Shown here one piece after another: positions 7,263 to 11,499 of a stretch of 11,499 nt of DNA. Origin of the DNA: Larix sibirica (lineage: Eukaryota; Streptophyta; Pinopsida; Pinales; Pinaceae); assembly GCA_004151065.3 (NCBI GenBank), contig NWUY0300005658.1, forward strand, positions 11,737 through 23,235, in the 5' to 3' direction. Both the position numbers and the translations under genes were made by a program. Under the pieces are notes generated by a model, which worked only from the letters and a program-made list of their open reading frames with translations, searched no databases and had not been told where the DNA came from. Every line of letters begins with the position of its first letter. Position 1 is the first letter of the stretch.

Positions 7263-8097
7263 AAGTATTTTCATGTTCTTAATCAAGTTTAAAGGGAACT
7301 TCATGGTAGTGCATATAATTTTCTTCCTTAACCTGTAAAAGAAATGGCAGATGGTTTCAAATATCTTGGGTTTTTTCTTAAACCAAATTCTTACAAGTAT
7401 GAATATTGGATATGGATGGTTAAAATGGTGGACTCGCACAACTTGGTCTCGGTAAATAGATTCGTTTAGAGGGGTGGAAGTTTAATTTTTCTCAAGTCCG
7501 TTATTGAAAGTATCCCTATGTTCTAGGCCTGCATATCTACAATATCCCCCAAGGGATTTTTACAAAGATCCGAAAACATAGTTTAAGTTTTCTCTGGTCG
7601 CTAGGTGGTAATGTGGAAGGAGTGCCTCTTGTTAAATGTTCAAGGACATCTTTGCCAAAATTTATTGGCGTATGAGGCCTTAAAAACATTCATATATTCA
7701 CTCATCCAGTCACAAATCAGATTCTTTGGAGGTTAACTCATAAGTTTTCTTTATAAGGAAATTTTTTGAAGTCCAAATAAAGAAAAATTATGAGGTCCAA
7801 ATACTTTAAAAGGCTTGTCTATGGAAGAATGGTATGAAATTCCACAAAATTATTCACAGAAGGTTTCCATTGTTTGGAAGGACTTGGTGGCATCCTTTGC
7901 TTAGATTGTTCCATGGTATGTGTAGAAAATACATGATGGAAGAAATGTTAAGATAGGGGAAGACCCATGGGTTGGTTTTGAAGAATGATTTTGTTTATCT
8001 CCCAACCTCCCGTGGCTTTTCCATGAGAAACACATTTAATTTCCTGGACAATGCCAACTAACAAAATTCTCAAGATTTTGGTCCATCGGGTTGGAAA
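7263..8097 (+). pseudogene. LINE reverse transcriptase, C-terminal remnant
   Basis: This corresponds to the part of a plant LINE ORF2 after the catalytic palm. Visible landmarks are GFKYLGFFLKPN (7353-7388), RGGSLIFLKSVIESIPMF (7470-7523), FTKIRKHSLSFLWS (7559-7600) and then PLVKCSRTSLPKFIGV up to a TGA at 7673. Next come NQILWRL near 7720, KYFKRL near 7800 and IHDGRNVKIGEDPWVGF (7929-7979). These match the family pattern of a KYLG block, a GGR..L(I/V)K.V...IP block, an FLW block and a GEDPW block. At least three frame changes lie within it (about 7530-7555, 7810-7820, 7975-7985). In-frame stops include TAG 7467-7469 and TAG 7524-7526. The polymerase catalytic aspartates lie in the missing upstream part. 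It cannot encode an active enzyme. Confidence 0.85.
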
Positions 8098-8660
8098 CCT
8101 ATTATAGATATCAGTTTGCAAGGAGATGAATCTAGAGAATGGCAGGATTTCGTCTCTTTATTAGTTTCAAATTTCGTGGCTCTATCAGATGAGGAGGAGG
8201 ATACTTTGGCATGTTCGAAGAACCCTATAACAGGGCATTTTACTGCCAAGTTTGGCTATAAAACAATGTCTGAGCTTCATTTTAAGGGCTTGAAAGAATG
8301 GTAGAGGAAGTGTCTTTGGAAGCATCCTGATCCACTAAAATGAAAAATCATCTTGTGTTTGGCTCTAAATCATCAACTTCTTCTATGGGAAAACAAACTA
8401 AAAAGAGGGCGGATTCGTCCTAATAGATTTGCACTTTGCAAATAAAATGAGGAACATTCTCGCATCTCTTTGTCTCTTTTCCATATGCAGCTCTGGTTTG
8501 GAAGATGGTCATGATGGAATTAAATCCAAAGATGTAGTGGAATAGTCCGGTGTTGGTAAATAATGTGTAGTCTGTCTACTAGGATATCGTTGTCAAAAGA
8601 TTTAAAGATTTTCCTAGGATTTTTGTTTACTATATATGGTGGCCCCAAAATGTAAGTATT
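8098..8660 (+). pseudogene. LINE zf-RVT region remnant
   Basis: Frame 1 carries QGDESREWQDFV and then FVALSDEEEDTLACSKNPITG, followed by HFTAKFGYKTM. This is the linker and start of the zf-RVT region that follows reverse transcriptase in plant LINEs. It continues after a TAG with a tryptophan/lysine block (KCLWKHPDPLK), LLLWENKLKRGRI and RFALCK. A change to frame 0 at about 8460 then gives HLFVSFPYAALVWK (8463-8504) and KRFKDFPRIFVYYIWWPQN, which correspond to the family's HLF..C..A..VW and LP....W..W..RN blocks. Zinc-ligand positions are damaged: the first Cys of the C..C pair and the Cys of the HLF..CP block are not Cys here. It is a non-functional remnant. Confidence 0.8.
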
Positions 8661-8678
8661 TTTTAGGATTTAGAAGTT

Positions 8679-9199
8679 TTGATGGTCTCTTTTGTTGGTC
8701 TAGTTTTGAAACAGTCAAGAGAATTCCAAGTGGAGATGAAATCTCATAATCCTGAGTTTCAATTCATGCCCCATTTAGATATTTCTTTTCCTTGGGGTAT
8801 TTTGATGGAGACAGCTAAGGCTACCCAGCCATTTGTGGAGTTGGAGCAGTCTTGTTCATGAATCATTCTCATTATTTTCTCATTCGATATGCTCTAGGAA
8901 GGGGTTCTAATATGAAGGATGAGTTTTCTACTTTGTTGACCCTTCTGCATTTCACTTCCATGAGAAGAATCACCCAACTTTACGTGATGGGTGATCCAAA
9001 ATTTGTTAGAGATTGGGCCAATAAGAAAGTTGAAGTCGATAATGTAAGGCTTCAACATCTCATAGAGAAAATTCAAAACGCTATGCAATCTTTTCATATA
9101 ATCAATTTCTACCATATATACAGAGAAATCAACAGGAAGGAAGATGAATTATCTAAAGAGGCCCTTACCATGCATTCAGGCACTTTCTATTTTTCATAA
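8679..9199 (+). pseudogene. LINE C-terminal RNase H domain, near-intact
   Basis: Frame 0 runs to FPWGI and then shifts to frame 2 at about 8800, where FDG begins at 8801. Frame 2 then stays open apart from one TAA (8816-8818) to the stop at 9197-9199. Landmarks are FDGDS, CGVGAVLF, YALGRGSN, MKDEFSTLL, VMGDPKFVRDWANKK and YREINRKEDELSKEAL. All four acidic positions of the RNase H active site can be placed: Asp 8804-8806, Glu 8921-8923, Asp 8993-8995 and Asp 9143-9145. In an active LINE this domain degrades the RNA strand of the RNA:DNA hybrid during insertion. The segment from about 8819 is the longest uninterrupted piece of the element (about 126 codons). The only start in it is a non-ATG or internal Met, so expression as a separate protein is not supported. 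Confidence 0.88.
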
Positions 9200-9448
9200 T
9201 TTATAAATGATGAAGAGGTGGATGCCATGGCATTCCACTTCTAGCTGAGACTTTGAGGAATTCTTTTTGAGACAACATGATGTTTGTGTTTAACGTTTCA
9301 TTATATATGTGAATGTACTGATACTATAAGACCATTGTTTATCCGATGACAAGGATAAGTGATCCTCTTTTTGGGTTTTTATTTTAAATAGTTCAATGGA
9401 CAACCTAATGTATATTTCCAATCTATATTTTTATTTGGAAAAAAAAAA
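9200..9448 (+). other. Probable LINE 3' region with A10 tail
   Basis: These bases lie between the RNase H stop and an A10 run at 9439-9448. They have no ORF and resemble a 3' untranslated region. The LINE boundary is set by the A run only. Additional AAAAAT-type sequence follows, so the true end could be a few tens of bases further on. Confidence 0.4.
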
Positions 9449-9791
9449 CTTAATTCGAAAAATAAAAAAGTTTATTATTTTTTGAGAATTTTAAATTGCT
9501 TATGAGCATTTTCAATATTTTTTTAAAGAAAGCATTATCATCACCATATAAAAAGACAATGACAACGAATACACATATATTAATATCAATAAATTATTGT
9601 ATTATAATTATAATTATTTTAGCTTCTATATTAATATAGATATAAATTTATAAATTATATTTAATATATCTCTTTTAAAATTTAAAAAACTAAAAATAAA
9701 TTAAAAAAGAATTTTATCTAAATTTGAAAAATCAAAACATAATATGATAAGTGTATTTTTGAGTCCACACCATAAATAATCCATTTAATTC
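9449..9791. other. AT-rich gene-free block
   Basis: Almost pure A/T sequence with many AATATA, TTATAAT and TTTAAAA words. No ORF, RNA gene or clear repeat was found. It may be the insertion-site DNA of the LINE. Confidence 0.4.
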
Positions 9792-9939
9792 TCACTTTTT
9801 ATCAATGGAGTGGATGATGTTTTTATCACTTTTTATCAATGTAGTCGATGATGTTTTTAAGCTATTAGTTTTGTTTTTTTTTTAACACAGTAATCGATGA
9901 TGCTTTTAAGCCATTAGTTAGTTTTGTTTTTTAAGTAGT
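9792..9939. repeat. Overlapping 34-bp and 49-bp tandem repeats
   Basis: A 34-bp unit beginning TCACTTTTTATCAATG lies at 9792-9825 and again at 9826-9859, with two substitutions. The end of the second copy (TCGATGATGTTTTTAAGC at about 9845) also starts a 49-bp unit that repeats from about 9894 (TCGATGATGCTTTTAAGC). The word GATGATGYTTTTA therefore appears three times at unequal spacing, showing two successive duplication events of different length. Confidence 0.8.
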
Positions 9940-10178
9940 AACTAAATATTTTTTTGGAAGATATATTATTTAATTTTTTTATAATTTGAATTTGAATTTT
10001 TTAAATTAAAATAAACAATTTTTTTAATTTGTGTGTTGGCTTTGATTTGACTTAATTAAGTCTGTATGGATTTTTTTCTTTCATGTGTCATTTTCAAACT
10101 TTTAAAATGGTTTAAAAACAACAAATTTCATGGTTAGTTGGCCACAAACTTCAACAAATAAAGTTTTCTCTATTAAGA
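9940..10178. other. AT-rich unassigned segment
   Basis: T-rich then mixed sequence with no ORF and no recognised element. It contains a TTGACTTAATTAAGTC palindromic stretch (about 10048-10063). It leads into exon-like sequence at 10179. Confidence 0.3.
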
Positions 10179-10286
10179 ATGGAGCAAAAACATCAGGAAA
10201 TAAAGTTGGAGGAATTTTTTGACAGAATACCTGATCCTATATTAACATGGATCCACCATCCCAAGGCTGAATTTGCTGGTCTATAA
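10179..10286 (+). CDS. Candidate exon or small ORF, 35 residues
   Basis: ATG 10179-10181 opens 35 codons ending at TAA 10284-10286. The product is charged at its N terminus and contains FFDRIPDPILTWI. That stretch is loosely like the start of an F-box helix (a hydrophobic pair, then LPD..L..I), but it is too short and too diverged to assign. It could be the first exon of a gene broken by the stop, a pseudogene piece, or chance. Composition is more balanced than in the AT-rich block before it. Confidence 0.2.
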   Translation: MEQKHQEIKLEEFFDRIPDPILTWIHHPKAEFAGL

Positions 10287-10321
10287 TGCTAATCTACATG
10301 TAACCAATTCATTGGCTCATG

Positions 10322-10465
10322 GTATGTTGGGTAAACAGTTATCGCCATCGACTCCAGCTCGTCATGATTATGTTAGCATTCCATTAATTTCTTCTTCTTT
10401 TATTAAGCATATTAATTTATTATTCTTTTATTTTTTTATTTGTTTCCTTCCTAATGATCCTGCAG
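10322..10465 (+). other. Candidate 144-bp intron with strong 3' splice site
   Basis: The donor G|GTATGT-like site lies at 10321/10322. The acceptor end has a long T-rich tract, TTCCTTCCTAATGATCC with a CTAAT branch-like word, and then TGCAG ending at 10465. The 3' site is one of the best in the window; the donor is one of several possible choices upstream (GTCTAT near 10280 is another). Confidence 0.3.
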
Positions 10466-10570
10466 CGTTTAAAACAAGCCAAGGAAGGCTTGTTGGCCTA
10501 CTTCGACAGCTTGGACTTGAGCGCCTGGTTCGTCTTGTATTCATCTCCGTGGGCTAACATGTGCGTTTGA
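10466..10570 (+). CDS. Candidate terminal exon, 34 codons
   Basis: Immediately after the acceptor, the frame beginning CGT reads RLKQAKEGLLAYFDSLDLS followed by AWFVLYSSPWANM, with a stop at 10568-10570. It looks protein-like, with an amphipathic start and a tryptophan-containing end. A second frame over the same bases (FKTSQGRLVGLLRQLGLERL) is also open to a TAA at 10555-10557 and stays in register with the upstream open frame when 10322-10465 is removed. I cannot tell which frame is real, and I recognise neither product. The base composition is clearly more GC-rich than the intron. Confidence 0.22.
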   Translation, partial: RLKQAKEGLLAYFDSLDLSAWFVLYSSPWANMCV

Positions 10571-10689
10571 GATGAATTTTATGGGAGAGAGGCATAAATT
10601 GAACGATTCAATGCAAAACTAAGTTGTTTCTCATATTCTATTAAGGAGAAGCTTAATCAAAATTGATAAGAGTTGATGATTACAATGAA

Positions 10690-10714
10690 GGGTACCCGCA
10701 CGAAGCCGGTACCC
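10690..10714. repeat. Stem-loop 1 of cluster (7-bp arms)
   Basis: GGGTACC (10690-10696) and GGTACCC (10708-10714) are perfect reverse complements with an 11-base loop. It is the first of several stem-loops that follow one another with little spacing up to 10991. Confidence 0.7.
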
Positions 10715-10756
10715 AAAAACGCTGCAATAGAAGCGCGTGAGCGGAAAAAAAAACAA

Positions 10757-10792
10757 GGGCACAAATGTGCATTCAAACTCGCATACGTGCCC
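10757..10792. repeat. Stem-loop 2 of cluster (two-part stem)
   Basis: GGGCAC (10757-10762) pairs with GTGCCC (10787-10792). Inside it TGTGC (10766-10770) pairs with GCATA (10781-10785) using one G-T wobble. The two stems are separated by a 3-by-1 internal loop and close on a 10-base loop. Confidence 0.6.
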
Positions 10793-10796
10793 CTGC

Positions 10797-10811
10797 TTCG
10801 GCAATGCCGAA
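10797..10811. repeat. Perfect palindrome TTCGGCA-A-TGCCGAA
   Basis: Seven-base arms around a single central A, five bases after stem-loop 2. In plain DNA such a site could bind a dimeric protein; as RNA the loop would have to open further. Confidence 0.75.
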
Positions 10812-10812
10812 C

Positions 10813-10838
10813 GTCCACATTGTTGAGTTGACGTGGAC
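10813..10838. repeat. Stem-loop with GTCCAC/GTGGAC arms
   Basis: GTCCAC (10813-10818) and GTGGAC (10833-10838) are reverse complements with a 14-base loop. The right arm overlaps the bZIP-like site TGACGTGG at 10829-10836. Confidence 0.55.
10829..10836 (+). promoter_or_regulatory. TGACGTGG, C/G-box-like bZIP motif
   Basis: TGACGTGG is the hybrid C-box/G-box recognised by many plant bZIP factors (ACGT core). It lies about 160 bases before the ATG of the candidate split gene at 10998, a reasonable promoter position. An 8-mer match can occur by chance, and here it also forms part of a stem-loop arm. Confidence 0.35.
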
Positions 10839-10841
10839 AAA

Positions 10842-10946
10842 ATATGCGCGCACGCGTTATCAACGCGTACACAAAAATATGTGTGCAGGCATTATTAATG
10901 CATACACAAACATATGCACGCACGCGTTATTAATGCGTGCGCCTGC
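10842..10946. repeat. Three 35-bp tandem units, each palindromic and CpG-rich
   Basis: Units occupy 10842-10876, 10877-10911 and 10912-10946, all exactly 35 bp and all starting ATATG. Each has its own dyad: ACGCGTT/AACGCGT in unit 1 (10852-10868), GCATTA/TAATGC in unit 2 (10889-10901), and an 11-bp CGCACGCGTTA/TAATGCGTGCG stem with one G-T pair in unit 3 (10919-10941). Units 1 and 3 contain 6 and 5 CpG dinucleotides and unit 2 contains none. Many differences of unit 2 are C-to-T or G-to-A at CpG positions, the pattern expected from methylation and deamination. The ends of unit 3 and unit 2 can also pair with each other (GCAGGC with GCCTGC). No spacers are present, so it is not CRISPR-like. 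Confidence 0.88.
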
Positions 10947-10966
10947 CTGAAAAAAAAATAGAGCAT

Positions 10967-10991
10967 GGGTTTGTTATAAAAAAACAAACCC
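10967..10991. repeat. Stem-loop with 9-bp arms enclosing a TATA-like loop
   Basis: GGGTTTGTT (10967-10975) pairs perfectly with AACAAACCC (10983-10991); the loop is ATAAAAA. The sequence TATAAAAA at 10975-10982 resembles a plant TATA box, but it lies only 16-23 bases before the ATG at 10998. If it were a working TATA box, transcription would begin at or after that ATG. Confidence 0.7.
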
Positions 10992-10997
10992 GCAAAC

Positions 10998-11356
10998 ATG
11001 GAGTGGCCAAACAAAGACCCCGCGAGCGTGTCTTGGAGCACCCAAAACCTCATACTCAGCATCAATCTGAACCTCCACTACGTTGCCGGCATTGCCTCCA
11101 GGTAGGTGCTCAATGAAACAAGTTTTTGTTGTTTTTTTTTCCATTGTAATTTTAAATTAAAAAAAAATTACAATCAATTAAAAATACAACAAATTGTCAT
11201 TGCAGATTAAATACACCTAACAAAATTACAAACACACCACAACCATTAGAGGAAACCAATGAAACCGAACCATCAGAAGATAACATCAACATTGGAACGG
11301 ACGATGAACCCGGTGATGAACCATCTGAAAACCCCAGGGATCAATTACANGTGTGA
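10998..11356 (+). CDS. Candidate two-exon gene, ~84-residue unknown protein
   Basis: Exon 1 runs from ATG 10998 to 11101 (104 bp; begins MEWPNKDPASVSW, then leucine/asparagine-rich LILSINLNLHYVAGIAS). Exon 2 runs from 11206 to TGA 11354-11356. Removing 11102-11205 joins AG to A as an Arg codon and keeps the frame open to the stop: 34 codons, then 50. Exon 2 encodes a hydrophilic acidic tail rich in E, D, P, N and T (LEETNETEPSED, DDEPGDEPSENP), probably disordered. I recognise no domain. No signal peptide or membrane helix is evident. The base at 11350 is N, so one residue is uncertain. The N also lies at the last exon base of a possible further donor (CAN|GTGTGA), so the protein might continue beyond the window. 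It could also be a transposon-carried or chance ORF. Confidence 0.4.
11102..11205 (+). other. 104-bp intron of the candidate gene
   Basis: The donor CAG|GTAGGT at 11101/11102 is very close to consensus, and the acceptor TTGTCATTGCAG ends at 11205. The intron is far more AT-rich than the flanking exons, which is typical of plant introns. Inside it ATTGTAATTTT (11143-11153) pairs perfectly with AAAATTACAAT (11164-11174) around a 10-base loop, bringing the two splice sites closer in a folded transcript. Confidence 0.45.
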
Positions 11357-11499
11357 AGTATTGAAGGAAAAGATGTAGAAGCTGACCAATATCTACTATG
11401 AATTTTTTGGATGCCTGTTAGGGGTTGAGGGAGAGTGATATTGGGGTTTACGGGTTTAGAGTGAGAGAGAGGGAGAGTATCAGATGTGAAAGAGTGTGA
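11357..11499. other. Purine-rich end with spaced G-runs
   Basis: After the candidate stop codon the + strand turns G/A-rich. Four G-runs (11421-11424, 11429-11431, 11443-11446, 11452-11454) are separated by 4, 11 and 5 bases. This is followed by a GA-rich tract (GAGAGAGAGGGAGAG). The four runs could form a loose G-quadruplex. Words such as TTAGGGG and GGGTTTAG resemble telomere units but do not repeat regularly. No gene is seen. Confidence 0.4.

Larger units (their letters stand above)
7263..9448 (+). mobile_element. 5'-truncated, decayed L1-type LINE retrotransposon
   Basis: Fragments in all three + frames fall in the exact order of a plant L1-type ORF2 C-terminal half: late reverse transcriptase (7263-8097), zf-RVT region (about 8230-8660) and RNase H (8679-9199). 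The frames used are roughly: frame 0 to about 7523, frame 2 from about 7559, frame 0 from about 7821, frame 1 from about 7980, frame 0 from 8463, frame 2 from 8801. There are many in-frame stops as well. The endonuclease, the fingers/palm and the YxDD catalytic site are absent upstream, as expected for 5' truncation during target-primed reverse transcription. A 3' region of about 240 bases follows the RNase H stop, and an A10 run at 9439-9448 is the best candidate tail. I found no clear target-site duplication, so both ends are approximate. Confidence 0.85.

Noticed and set aside
7233-7439. 68-residue - strand ORF
   Set aside because: Antisense to the LINE reverse-transcriptase remnant.
8894-9115. 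73-residue - strand ORF
   Set aside because: Antisense shadow of the RNase H domain, whose + frame is clearly recognisable.
10842-10946. CRISPR array
   Set aside because: The 35-bp units are directly adjacent with no spacers, each is a palindrome, and the setting is a plant-type genome.
10631-10950. ORFs on both strands (10631-10840, 10657-10923 on -, 10765-10950 on +)
   Set aside because: They are produced by the inverted repeats and 35-bp units, so both strands read similarly; cysteine/arginine/threonine-rich products reflect the repeat.

Overview
The window looks like nuclear DNA from a land plant with a large, repeat-rich genome. Three things point that way. There is a decayed L1-type LINE with the plant arrangement of reverse transcriptase, zinc-finger-like zf-RVT region and C-terminal RNase H. 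Introns appear to be plant-like, with GT...AG ends, T-rich tracts and CTAAC/CTAAT branch sites. Most of the window is AT-rich, gene-poor sequence broken up by short degenerate tandem repeats. No rRNA, tRNA, CRISPR array or bacterial-type operon is visible. I cannot name the species.

Layout, left to right. 1-310 is unassigned. 319-840 is a GC-richer block built around a recurring YGAAAYGR motif (a decayed satellite-like repeat). 963-982 is a short perfect hairpin. 1061-1209 is an 82-bp tandem duplication. 1240-2280 is very AT-rich. 2281-2620 is strongly C-over-G skewed. 2762-2869 and 3085-3210 are small tandem repeats. 3301-3635 is a degenerate ~30-bp tandem repeat interrupted by a ~200-nt segment ending in A16, which may be a SINE-like insertion. 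3636-5240 is mostly unassigned. 5240-5900 has two small opposed ORFs around a 13-bp-arm inverted repeat and a 20-bp direct repeat, followed by a candidate intron. 5892-6945 is T-rich and unassigned. 6946-7019 is a perfect 37-bp tandem duplication.

7263-9448 is the main recognisable element: a 5'-truncated LINE on the + strand. It is broken by at least five frame changes and many stops, yet it is collinear from the late reverse transcriptase through zf-RVT to RNase H. 9449-10170 is AT-rich with two overlapping tandem repeats (34 and 49 bp).

10179-11499 is the most unusual part. First come exon-like fragments with a very good 3' splice site. Then, between 10690 and 10991, there is a run of stem-loops including three exactly 35-bp tandem units that are each palindromic and CpG-rich. 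Directly after this run lies a possible two-exon gene (10998-11356) whose reading frame is restored by removing a 104-bp intron with good splice sites. No working multi-gene pathway can be claimed. The stem-loop block and the split ORF are the best candidates for something undescribed.
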